From Phycisphaerae bacterium (GTDB taxonomy: Bacteria > Planctomycetota > Phycisphaerae > Phycisphaerales > Phycisphaeraceae): DNA of 14,469 nt. Below the pieces are notes generated by a model. It searched no databases. It was not told the DNA's origin and saw only the letters and a program-made list of their open reading frames with translations. Made by a program: the position numbers and the translations under genes. The stretch is from NCBI GenBank assembly GCA_002688155.1, contig NZCH01000130.1:1-14469 (forward strand), read 5' to 3'. How positions within the stretch are numbered: the first letter of the stretch is position 1; every line of letters starts with the position of its first letter. Positions 6,361 to 13,098 of the stretch are shown here, one piece after another.

Positions 6361-6651
6361 GAGCATGTGCGGCCCGCAATGCACGTCGCAGCGTACGGCG
6401 CCGACCACATCCACGGATCGCCACATGTTCTAACATAATCGACATTACGATGCCCGCCCGTTTTAACAGCGCCGCACGATGGCCGCGAACTGGTGGATTC
6501 TGCCGACCCAAACCCTTGAATTCACGGCTTGGCCGGTACTTGATCCCATTAGACGGGTGTGTGATAATCTCAGCGTCAAGTCAGGGTCGGTTGCATCGTA
6601 CTTGGCGCCTACGATCTCTTGAGGCGCATTGGCACTTTTGGCGGCCGAGTC
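6361..6651. other. Intergenic region between ffs and the PIN/TRAM gene
   Basis: This 291-bp divergent gap should contain the promoter of ffs-dnaX on the minus strand and that of the PIN/TRAM gene on the plus strand. A plus-strand promoter is seen at 6540-6568. For ffs I found only an AT-rich patch at about 6429-6470 without a convincing pair of boxes. A short 5' extension of the SRP RNA (up to about 6400) cannot be excluded. No gene is supported. Confidence 0.5.
6540..6568 (+). promoter_or_regulatory. Candidate sigma-70-type promoter for the PIN/TRAM gene
   Basis: TTGATC at 6540-6545 and GATAAT at 6563-6568 are separated by 17 bp, and a TG one base before the -10 box gives an extended -10. 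Transcription would start near 6575, leaving a leader of about 77 bases before the ATG at 6652. Recognised by eye only. Confidence 0.5.
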
Positions 6652-7863
6652 ATGGTTCTTTATTTTCTGCGCGGCGCATTTATTTTGCTGGCGGCGTCCG
6701 TCACGGCGCTGTACGTCTTGCCTTTCCAGCAGGAGAGCAAGGCGTCCTTCGGGACCACGGCGTCGATGATCGGTTTGACGATCGGCATCGCCGGCGTGAT
6801 CGTTGCGATGGATATCTTTATCCGGCAAAAGCGATTGTCGGCGCTTGCGGGTGTGTTTCTGGGTTTGATCGGCGGGCTGGTCGTCGCGTGGGCGCTGGGC
6901 CTGATTGTCGATCTGATCGGTGTGCTGTTTGGCGAGGCCATGCCCGACCCGGACCGAAAGGCGTTTCTCGATCTGCTGCGCGGCATCAAGGTGCTCATCG
7001 GTCTGATCACCTGCTACCTGGGCACCTCACTCGTGATTCAAACGAAGGACGACTTTCGTTTTGTCATCCCGTACGTCGAGTTCGCCAAAGAGATTCGCGG
7101 CAATCGACCGGTGCTGCTGGACACCAGTGTGATCGTCGACGGCCGAATCCTCGACGTCGTTGGCACACAGGTCATTCAAAGCGCGATGATCGTGCCGCGA
7201 TTCGTGCTCAACGAGTTGCAGACGATCGCCGATGCTCATGACAAGCTGCGCCGAGCACGAGGACGGCGAGGGTTGGACATACTCCAGAAACTCCAGGAGA
7301 ACCCGATCATCGATGTGGTCATCGATGATACGGACGTGGAGGGCGGCACCGTTGACCAGAAACTGATCGCGCTGAGTGAGCGACTGCGTGCGCGGCTCAT
7401 GACCAACGACTACAACCTGAGCAAGGTCGCGTCGCTGCGCAGCGTGGAAGTGATCAACATTAACGACCTTGCCAAAGCGCTGCGCCCTGTTGTCCTGCCA
7501 GGTGAAACGATGTCCGTGCAACTCATCAAACCGGGCGAAGGCCCGGGCCAGGGCATCGGGTACCTTGAGGACGGCACGATGATCGTCGTCGAGAACGGCA
7601 AGGCGCACCTGAACCAGAAGGTCACACTGGTCGTCACCAGTTCGTTGCAGACGTCCGCCGGCCGAATGATCTTTGGTAATTGTGAAGGCTCGACCGAGCT
7701 GGCGCCGCCCGCCGAACCGCTGACGGACACTGAGTCACCAGCCGAACAGGACGCTGCATCCAAGCCGAACATTCAGCCAAGCGTACCCCCTGAACGCGAT
7801 CGTGCTCCCACAGCCACCGGCAGCGGTGCCGCGCTGTCACGGCGCAATCCGCGCCGACGGTGA
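6652..7863 (+). CDS. Membrane-anchored PIN/TRAM domain protein (YacL-like)
   Basis: A 403-residue protein. Four hydrophobic segments anchor it at about residues 4-23, 36-56, 63-94 and 111-129. A PIN nuclease domain follows (about 153-270): LLDTSVIVDGRI with D157, VPRFVLNELQ with E188, GTVDQKL with D235 and TNDYNL with D253, a full set of acidic residues for metal binding. A TRAM RNA-binding domain is seen at about 277-340 (LRPVVLPGETMSVQL to VTSS). The last 60 residues are Pro/Ala/Glu-rich and end in a basic cluster RRNPRRR, unlike the shorter tail of B. subtilis YacL. The family's substrate is not established. I prefer ATG 6652 over TTG 6619, because the membrane segment starts there. It converges on sucD, 46 bp away. 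Confidence 0.92.
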   Translation: MVLYFLRGAFILLAASVTALYVLPFQQESKASFGTTASMIGLTIGIAGVIVAMDIFIRQKRLSALAGVFLGLIGGLVVAWALGLIVDLIGVLFGEAMPDPDRKAFLDLLRGIKVLIGLITCYLGTSLVIQTKDDFRFVIPYVEFAKEIRGNRPVLLDTSVIVDGRILDVVGTQVIQSAMIVPRFVLNELQTIADAHDKLRRARGRRGLDILQKLQENPIIDVVIDDTDVEGGTVDQKLIALSERLRARLMTNDYNLSKVASLRSVEVININDLAKALRPVVLPGETMSVQLIKPGEGPGQGIGYLEDGTMIVVENGKAHLNQKVTLVVTSSLQTSAGRMIFGNCEGSTELAPPAEPLTDTESPAEQDAASKPNIQPSVPPERDRAPTATGSGAALSRRNPRRR

Positions 7864-7909
7864 TGCGTGCCTGACAGTCAAAAGCCTCTGCATCTCGATG
7901 GAATGCTCG

Positions 7910-8806
7910 TCACGACAAATCGAGCGCTCGGGCCATCGTTGCGCCAAGATCGGCAGGACTGTCGGCGACGGCGACGCCTGCGTCACGCAGTGCCTGGACC
8001 TTCGACTCGGCACCGCCTTCACCACCTGAGATGATGGCGCCGGCATGCCCCATGCGCCGGCCCGGCGGCGCGGTGCGCCCGGCAACGAATGCCGCGACCG
8101 GCTTGCCCACCTGCCGGCGAATATAGTCAGCCGCTTGCTCTTCGTCCGTTCCGCCTATTTCACCAATCAACATGACCCCCTGGGTCTGATCGTCATCGTT
8201 CATCAGTTCAAGACAGTCGATAAATCCCGTACCGCGCACCGGATCGCCGCCGATTCCCACACACGTGGTCTGGCCGATCCCGCGCTGCGTGCATTGCCAG
8301 ACCGCCTCGTACGTGAGCGTGCCCGAGCGCGAAATAATGCCCACCGACTTGCCCGTGTCGGCGTCGCCGGGCGGCAAATGGATGTATCCGGGCATGATAC
8401 CGATCTTGCATTCACCGGGCGTGATGACACCCGGGCAGTTGGGTCCGACCAGCCGCGCGTGGCCGTTGAGCGACGCAATCACACGCGTCATATCCAGCAC
8501 GGGAATGCCCTCGGTCACGCAGACGATCAGTGCAATGCCCGCGTCGGCTGCCTCCAGCACCGCATCCGCGGCGAATGCCGGCGGAACAAAGATCATGGTC
8601 GCACTGGCGCCCGTGGCGTCGACCGCGTCCGCACACGTATCGAAGATCGGCAACCCGTTTGCATCCTGCGTCCCGCCCTTGCCGGGCGTCACACCACCAA
8701 CCATTTGAGTACCGTAGTCCAGGCAGACCTTCGTATGAAACGCACCCGCCGAGCCGGTAATGCCCTGGCAGATCACTTTTGTGTCTTTGTCAAGCAGTAT
8801 GCTCAT
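7910..8806 (-). CDS. sucD: Succinate-CoA ligase, alpha subunit
   Basis: A 298-residue subunit of the TCA-cycle enzyme that interconverts succinyl-CoA and succinate with formation of ATP or GTP. The CoA-binding N-terminal half contains CQGITGSAGAFHTK (13-26) and GVTPGKGG (38-45). GPNCPGVITPGECKIGIMPG (121-140) and SRSGTLTYEA (159-168) are family signatures. The phosphorylated histidine is H254 in MGHAGAI, and GGEGGAESKVQAL follows. The length fits the family (about 290). The start at ATG 8806 gives MSILLDKDTKV as in other SucD; longer upstream starts would overlap queF. Its ATG overlaps the queF TGA (ATGA), so translation is likely coupled. The partner sucC is not in the window, which is unusual because sucC-sucD are normally adjacent. 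Confidence 0.96.
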   Translation of the reverse strand: MSILLDKDTKVICQGITGSAGAFHTKVCLDYGTQMVGGVTPGKGGTQDANGLPIFDTCADAVDATGASATMIFVPPAFAADAVLEAADAGIALIVCVTEGIPVLDMTRVIASLNGHARLVGPNCPGVITPGECKIGIMPGYIHLPPGDADTGKSVGIISRSGTLTYEAVWQCTQRGIGQTTCVGIGGDPVRGTGFIDCLELMNDDDQTQGVMLIGEIGGTDEEQAADYIRRQVGKPVAAFVAGRTAPPGRRMGHAGAIISGGEGGAESKVQALRDAGVAVADSPADLGATMARALDLS

Positions 8807-9159
8807 GTCGGTACGTCTCCCGCGCTTGCGCGTATCGTTGATCGTATTCCGCCGCGACCCTTCCAGTGCGTCTCGATGACCATCCAGCGCGGTCGCATCA
8901 CATCGTTTAAGTCGGTGCAAATGCAGTTGGTCACCGCTTCGTAAAAAATGCCTTCATTGCGAAAGCCCTGGTAGTACCGCTTGAGTGATTTGAGTTCAAC
9001 ACACAACCGAGCGGGACTGTAACGCACGATGATCGAACCGAAATCGGGGTTCCCCGTCTTCGGGCACAGGCTCGTGAACTCCTCGGCGATATGCTCGATC
9101 ACGTACTCGTGCCCGGGCGCCGGATTCTCAAAGCATTCAAGCAGGTTCTTGTCAGGCAT
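8803..9159 (-). CDS. queF: NADPH-dependent 7-cyano-7-deazaguanine reductase (preQ0 reductase)
   Basis: A 118-residue short-type QueF, which reduces the nitrile preQ0 to the amine preQ1 in queuosine synthesis. The catalytic cysteine is C32 in TSLCPKTGNPDFG with the acid D39. The QueF NADPH motif ELKSLKRYYQGFRNEG lies at 55-70. Substrate-binding E75 is present in IFYEAVTN, but the preceding residue, histidine in B. subtilis QueF (F-H-E), is tyrosine (Y74). GRGGI near the C-terminus is also conserved. The ATG at 9159 gives the expected N-terminus; no clear Shine-Dalgarno is seen. It is upstream of and overlaps sucD by the sequence ATGA. Other queuosine genes are not in the window. Confidence 0.93.
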   Translation of the reverse strand: MPDKNLLECFENPAPGHEYVIEHIAEEFTSLCPKTGNPDFGSIIVRYSPARLCVELKSLKRYYQGFRNEGIFYEAVTNCICTDLNDVMRPRWMVIETHWKGRGGIRSTIRASAGDVPT

Positions 9160-9199
9160 GGTGGGTCAGCATGATACAGCAAACGAGAGAATTCGATGT

Positions 9200-9227
9200 G
9201 CTATATTGGTCAAGAAGGCGCTGTCCA
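9200..9227 (-). promoter_or_regulatory. Candidate promoter for queF-sucD
   Basis: On the minus strand, TGGACA (9227-9222) and TATAGC (9205-9200) are 16 bp apart. Transcription would start near 9193, about 35 bases before the queF ATG. A second -10-like TATCAT at 9176-9171 has no partner box. Recognised by eye only. Confidence 0.35.
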
Positions 9228-9290
9228 ACAAAGTGCTGCGTCGTGTGGGTGAGCAAGTATCCAAACACGCAATGACGAAGGGATGTTCAA

Positions 9291-9304
9291 TGCCGAATGT
9301 CGAA
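9291..9304. repeat. Heptamer pair TGCCGAA-TGTCGAA upstream of gatC
   Basis: TGCCGAA and TGTCGAA are adjacent, and a third related copy, TGACGAA, lies at 9273-9279. This is one of two repeat stretches in the 275-bp gap between queF and gatC (the other is 9371-9391). Confidence 0.5.
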
Positions 9305-9370
9305 GCCTGACGTGGCGGCAAAGACCTGCGTGGCAGCCTGCGGACGGACTCCCGCTGGCTCGGCATCACG

Positions 9371-9391
9371 GACTTTCGACTTTTGACTCTC
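9371..9391. repeat. Three 7-bp tandem units (GACTTTC-like) upstream of gatC
   Basis: GACTTTC, GACTTTT and GACTCTC follow each other, and the pattern decays into CAACTTTTCGACTT up to 9405. It is 30 bp before the gatC ATG. No promoter for gatC was recognised in the gap. Confidence 0.65.
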
Positions 9392-9434
9392 CAACTTTTC
9401 GACTTGGCCCCGTAACCCGACACCCGAGTTAAGA

Positions 9435-9743
9435 ATGCCCGAGCAACTGACCGAAGAACAGGTTCGCCGTGTCGCCAAGCTGGCGCGATTGACACTCACC
9501 GACGACGAAGTCCGCGACTGCGCGGGGAAACTGTCCGACATCGTCGAGTACGTCTCGAAACTGAGTGAATTGCACGTCGAGGGCGTTGAACCAATGGCGC
9601 ACGCGATGGATGTGACCAACGTGCTGCGCGAGGACACGTCGGCGGACGGCATGCCGGTCGACGACGTGCTGGCCAACGCGCCGCAAGCATCGCCGCCGTT
9701 CTTCAAAGTGATCAAAGTGCTTGGCGACGCATCCGGGGCGTGA
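9435..9743 (+). CDS. gatC: Asp/Glu-tRNA amidotransferase subunit C
   Basis: A 102-residue small subunit that wraps around GatA and GatB and stabilises the complex which converts misacylated Glu-tRNA(Gln) or Asp-tRNA(Asn) to the amide. The N-terminal helix LTEEQVRRVAKLARLTLTDDEV (about 4-25) is the family signature, followed by KLSDIVEYVSKLSELHVEGVEPMAHAMDVTNVLREDT, another conserved block. The C-terminus, APQASPPFFKVIKVL, matches the typical A-P-x-x-x-x-F-F-x-V-x-x-V-L ending. The ATG at 9435 gives the standard N-terminus. gatA follows after 25 bp, so both are probably on one transcript. Confidence 0.95.
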   Translation: MPEQLTEEQVRRVAKLARLTLTDDEVRDCAGKLSDIVEYVSKLSELHVEGVEPMAHAMDVTNVLREDTSADGMPVDDVLANAPQASPPFFKVIKVLGDASGA

Positions 9744-9768
9744 TGTGCCAAGTGGGCAGGGCTGAATC

Positions 9769-11250
9769 GTGTCATCATCGATGGACCCAACCAACACCAC
9801 ACTGGTCGAACTACGTGACGCAATCGCACAAAAGCGGGCGACGGCCACCCAGGTTGTGCGCGCATACCTCGATCGCATTGAAAAGCACAACGCGCATCTG
9901 CACGCATTCCATGAGGTATACACGGATCGCGCGCTCGACTGCGCCAAACAGGTGGACGACGGTTCGATTACCGGCGCGCTGGCGGGCGTACCCATCGCGA
10001 TTAAGGACAACCTGTGCACCACGTGGGGCCGCACGACCTGCTCGTCGCGTATGCTCGAAAACTTCCGCGCACCGTACAACGCGACCGTCGTGACCCGCCT
10101 GGAGGACGCCGGCGCGATCATCGTCGGCAAGACCAACCTCGACGAGTTCGCGATGGGTTCATCGACCGAGCATTCGGCGTTCGGTGCAACACGCAACCCG
10201 TGGGACACGGCGCGCGTGCCGGGCGGATCGTCCGGCGGATCGGCGGCCGCCGTCGCCGCCGACCTGTGCGCCGGAGCATTCGGTTCCGATACCGGCGGAT
10301 CGATCCGCCAGCCCGCGGCGCTGTGCGGCGTCGTCGGGTTCAAGCCGACCTATGGCCGCGTGAGCCGTTGGGGACTTGTTGCCTTCGCGTCGAGCCTCGA
10401 CCAGATCGGACCGTTTGGGCGAACCGTCGAAGACATCGCACTGCTCCTGCAAGTCATCGCGGGCGCGGACCCACTGGATTCGACGTGCGCCGACGAACCC
10501 GTGTCCAACTACCTCAATGAACTGAGCGCGCCCGCCGACAACCTGCGCATCGGTTTGCCGCGGCAATACCTTTCCGACGCGAATGATCCTGCGGTGAATG
10601 ACGCCGTGGACCAGGCCGTCGACGTGTACAGGTCGCACGGCGCACAGGTCGTTGATGTCGATCTGCCGCACACCGAATACGGGATACCAACCTATTACAT
10701 TGTCGCGCCGGCCGAAGCGTCGAGCAATCTCGCGCGGTACGACGGCATGCACTACGGCCACCGTGCCCAGCACGCCGACGACCTGGTCGACCTGTATTCC
10801 CGCAGCCGCGCCGAGGGCTTCGGAGACGAAGTCAAACGCCGCATCATGCTCGGCACGTACGCGTTGTCCAGCGGCTACTACGACGCGTATTACCTCCACG
10901 CGCTGAAGGTACGCCGGCTGATCAAACAGGACTTCGACCACGCGTTCGAGCGGTGCGATGCTATCCTTTGCCCGACCACGACCGGCCCGGCGTTCGCCAT
11001 CGGCGACAAGACCGACGACCCGCTGGCGATGTACGCAAACGACGTCTACACCGTCAACGGGAACCTGGCGGGCATTCCCGGCGTGAGCCTGCCCGCTGGC
11101 CAGACGACGGCCGACGACGGTACTCACCGACTCCCGGTCGCTATCCAACTCTACGGCCCGGTCTTCGCCGAGGCACGGTTGCTGCAGATCGCCAAGTTGT
11201 ATCAGTCGGTCACTGACCATCATCTGGGCCGGCCCGAACTTGAGACTTAG
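9769..11250 (+). CDS. gatA: Asp/Glu-tRNA amidotransferase subunit A (glutaminase)
   Basis: A 493-residue amidase-signature enzyme that releases ammonia from glutamine for GatB. The Ser-cisSer-Lys triad is complete: K79 in GVPIAIKDN, S154 in PGGSSGGS and S178 in GSDTGGSIR, the same numbers as in S. aureus GatA when the GTG at 9769 is used. The length matches the family (about 485-495). An AGGG lies about nine bases before that GTG; an in-frame ATG at 9781 would shorten the protein by four residues and cannot be excluded. The protein ends at TAG 11250. gatB is not adjacent in the window, so the amidotransferase genes are split (gatCA here, gatB elsewhere). Confidence 0.96.
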   Translation: MSSSMDPTNTTLVELRDAIAQKRATATQVVRAYLDRIEKHNAHLHAFHEVYTDRALDCAKQVDDGSITGALAGVPIAIKDNLCTTWGRTTCSSRMLENFRAPYNATVVTRLEDAGAIIVGKTNLDEFAMGSSTEHSAFGATRNPWDTARVPGGSSGGSAAAVAADLCAGAFGSDTGGSIRQPAALCGVVGFKPTYGRVSRWGLVAFASSLDQIGPFGRTVEDIALLLQVIAGADPLDSTCADEPVSNYLNELSAPADNLRIGLPRQYLSDANDPAVNDAVDQAVDVYRSHGAQVVDVDLPHTEYGIPTYYIVAPAEASSNLARYDGMHYGHRAQHADDLVDLYSRSRAEGFGDEVKRRIMLGTYALSSGYYDAYYLHALKVRRLIKQDFDHAFERCDAILCPTTTGPAFAIGDKTDDPLAMYANDVYTVNGNLAGIPGVSLPAGQTTADDGTHRLPVAIQLYGPVFAEARLLQIAKLYQSVTDHHLGRPELET

Positions 11251-11382
11251 ATGGCACAAGGGCCGCCCAATCAGCGGTTTAAAAGACACTGGTTCGAGCG
11301 CCACGGACCGATCGCCCGCCCTGTTCGCCAGCCGACCACATGTCCCGCCACTGCCGACAACTCCCCGGTCTCACTGCGGCGA

Positions 11383-11567
11383 CCCCGCTGCGATGCTGCA
11401 ACACCCGCAGGCATCACAAAAAATGTTGCTCTGGGTCAAACAGCCCTTGATTCAGGTACGGGTTTCCCGTAAAAGCTACGGGTTCGGGCACTGGTCATCG
11501 ATTGGCCCGGCACAAAGCTGCTTTCTCCCCTCCGCCCCGTTGTCGCTTCGGTGACAGCGGGGTTTTT
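11383..11567 (+). ncRNA. Candidate structured RNA between gatA and the dehydrogenase gene
   Basis: The 482-bp gap 11251-11732 has no convincing gene, but from 11383 it is rich in stems. GATGCTGC (11392-11399) pairs with GCAGGCATC (11407-11415) with one bulge. ACGGG (11458-11462) pairs with CCCGT (11466-11470), and the same strand, as CCCGTA (11466-11471), can instead pair with TACGGG (11477-11482). CGGGC (11485-11489) pairs with GCCCG (11505-11509). A terminator ends the region. CCCCGCTG at 11383-11390 is perfectly complementary to CAGCGGGG (11555-11562), the 3' arm of that terminator. A possible promoter, TTGATT (11447-11452), 17 bp, TAAAAG (11470-11475), would give a short RNA from about 11482. 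It may instead be the gatA 3' leader. No known RNA family was recognised. Confidence 0.4.
11535..11567 (+). terminator. Rho-independent terminator with a UUCG loop
   Basis: A 12-bp stem (two G-U pairs) runs from CCCCGTTGTCGC (11535-11546) to GTGACAGCGGGG (11551-11562), capped by TTCG and followed by five T (11563-11567). It is the strongest terminator in the window and ends transcription from gatCA or from a separate small RNA. The next gene begins 166 bp downstream. Confidence 0.9.
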
Positions 11568-11732
11568 CATGGCGAACCGATCAACCCGCAGTGAACGTCG
11601 CTTACCGCGACCCGACGCAACACCACGGGCACGCGCCATGCATCGGCATCGCATCGATTGTAAGCTGGCACCGTTTAGTCTCAGCAGTAACGCGTGGCAA
11701 TGAACTCCGCCACAACATACGGGAACACTTCC

Positions 11733-12515
11733 ATGAAACTCAAAGACAAAGTCGTGATCATCACCGGCGGCGCCAAGGGTATCGGCTTCGGTTGCGCGTC
11801 GGTGTTTGACAGGCACGGTGCGACCGTCGTCATTCTTGATAAGGACGAGACTGCGGGCGCCGACGCCGCGCAACAACTGCAGCGCGGACACTTTCGCGCC
11901 TGCGACGTCACGGACCACGCCGCCATGCATTCCGTGATCGACAGCACCGCCGACACGCTTGGCCAACTCGACTGCATCGTCAACAACGCCGGCTGGCATC
12001 CGCCCGCCATGTCGATTGACGACACCTCCGTCGAAGACTTCGATGCCCAGGTTCGCCTGAACCTGACCAGCACATTCATGGGTTGCAAGTACGCACTGCC
12101 TCATCTTAGAAAGACCCGAGGCAGCATCGTCATCATCGCCAGCTTTGCCGGGGAACTGGGCCAACCCATGGCGTCCGCCTACAGCGCGACCAAAGCCGGC
12201 CAGCTGGGCCTGACCAGGTCGCTCGCGAGCGAATGCGCTGCGGACAACGTGCGCATCAACGCGATCAGCCCATCGAATGTGGACACCCCGCTGATGCGAC
12301 AGTGGGCCGCGTCGCTGCCCAACCCGCAAAGCGCGCTCGACGCCGTATGCGACACCCAGCCCACCGGCCGCATGGCGAGCATCGAAGAAATCGGCGAAAT
12401 CGGCGCCTTCCTCGCCTCCGATGAAGCGTCCTTCATCACCGGCCAATCCATCCTCGCCGACCTGGGCGCGTCGCTTGCATACGGTGTCAAACGCATCGAA
12501 CGTGCGGCGACCTGA
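11733..12515 (+). CDS. Short-chain dehydrogenase/reductase, HSD17B14-like
   Basis: A 260-residue classical SDR. The cofactor motif is TGGAKGIG (11-18), NNAG is at 84-87, and the catalytic residues N110, S137, Y150 and K154 (YSATK) are all present. Aspartate D36 at the end of the second strand suggests NAD(H) rather than NADP(H). The segments LDCIVNNAGWHPP, ALPHLRK, the region PTGRMASIEEIGEIGAFLASDEASF, and the ending LAYGVK closely resemble vertebrate 17-beta-hydroxysteroid dehydrogenase 14, an enzyme also reported to oxidise L-fucose. A sugar or other alcohol is therefore a plausible substrate here, but this is inference. The usual D-G-G near the C-terminus reads D-L-G. I chose ATG 11733, with GGGA about ten bases upstream; GTG 11694 is an alternative. 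Apparently single-gene. Confidence 0.92.
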   Translation: MKLKDKVVIITGGAKGIGFGCASVFDRHGATVVILDKDETAGADAAQQLQRGHFRACDVTDHAAMHSVIDSTADTLGQLDCIVNNAGWHPPAMSIDDTSVEDFDAQVRLNLTSTFMGCKYALPHLRKTRGSIVIIASFAGELGQPMASAYSATKAGQLGLTRSLASECAADNVRINAISPSNVDTPLMRQWAASLPNPQSALDAVCDTQPTGRMASIEEIGEIGAFLASDEASFITGQSILADLGASLAYGVKRIERAAT

Positions 12516-13098
12516 CGCGATAAAGTCGCACCGCCCTGCCAGATCGCGCGTAGTCGAAGGGTTGCTTGCACCTTCCATGCTGATGGTTACGTGTTCAAAT
12601 ACGGCAGGTGCTGTTGATGAACCGCAGAGTTTGTGACCAGGCGGTGCAGTTTTTCACCTTGCCTGGCTCCCAAACCAATTCGCAAGGCCACGGCCTGGCA
12701 GAGTTGCGGGATTCGTCGAGACATCGTTCCTGCGTGGGTACGTGCATGCCGTGGAACAGATTGTGTCCGGCCAGGATGCCAAACTCCCCGGCGGACACAC
12801 AACTGCATGTTTTGCCTTTGAGCCTGTCACTGCACAATTCAATATTATGATCCTGATATCTGACGCCCAACTTGTCCAGATTGTTTCCCAAAGTCAGCGT
12901 TTTTCGAGATTGAGTTCAAGTGTGAAGTACCCGGGTATTGGATAGACCATGCGAAGGCCCAACAACTGCATCGGCCACTATTAAATGCCCCCCCCCGCTG
13001 GTGGGGCCATTGGAAGATCCTGCGAAGCGTTCAACGTTGCGCAGGGCATGGCGCTTTGGATCTGACTACAACTGCACCTGCTGACAGGAGTTTCACCA
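12516..13098. other. 583-bp stretch without a convincing gene
   Basis: The stretch between the dehydrogenase and the luciferase-like gene is visibly richer in A and T than the genes around it. Open frames exist on both strands (for example 12595-12891 minus from a TTG and 12608-12850 plus), but none has a recognisable domain, a Shine-Dalgarno or typical codon use. On the minus strand a short frame starting MVYPIPGY at about 12951 meets a stop after 18 codons, which would fit a decayed gene but is not proof. Other contents are a run of nine C at 12988-12996 facing GGGG at 13003-13006 and a hairpin at 13020-13044. No terminator with a T-run was seen after the dehydrogenase. Confidence 0.6.
13020..13044. 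promoter_or_regulatory. Imperfect inverted repeat 55 bp before the luciferase-like gene
   Basis: CTGCG (13020-13024) pairs with CGCAG (13040-13044), and the inner AA-CG steps continue the stem with two single-base bulges around a TTCAA loop. It is close to the gene start and could be an operator or a leader hairpin of the mRNA. No -35/-10 pair was found next to it. Confidence 0.4.

Noticed and set aside
8045..8944. Long plus-strand ORF of 299 codons opposite sucD and queF
   Set aside because: It lies antisense to two firmly identified genes, has no recognisable domain and has the Arg/His-rich composition typical of reverse-strand frames in GC-rich DNA.
10159..11304. Minus-strand ORF of 381 codons opposite gatA
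   Set aside because: Antisense to gatA, whose amidase triad is complete; no domain is seen on the other strand.
11300..11325. GGTTCGAGCGCC resembling a tRNA T-arm
   Set aside because: No matching acceptor, D or anticodon stems are found around it.
11251..11472. 73-codon ORF starting directly after the gatA stop
   Set aside because: No Shine-Dalgarno, no recognisable motif, and it runs into the structured stems of the RNA candidate.
12516..12548. CGCGAT and ATCGCG inverted repeat as a terminator of the SDR gene
   Set aside because: The 6-bp arms are 21 bases apart and are not followed by T residues.
11436..12578. Minus-strand ORF of 380 codons opposite the SDR gene
   Set aside because: Antisense to an SDR with all catalytic residues and reading through the gatA-side terminator; composition is that of a shadow frame.
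12595..12891. Minus-strand ORF of 98 codons in the gap after the SDR gene
   Set aside because: It starts at TTG without a Shine-Dalgarno, is cysteine-rich and matches nothing I recognise; mentioned only as part of a possible decayed gene.
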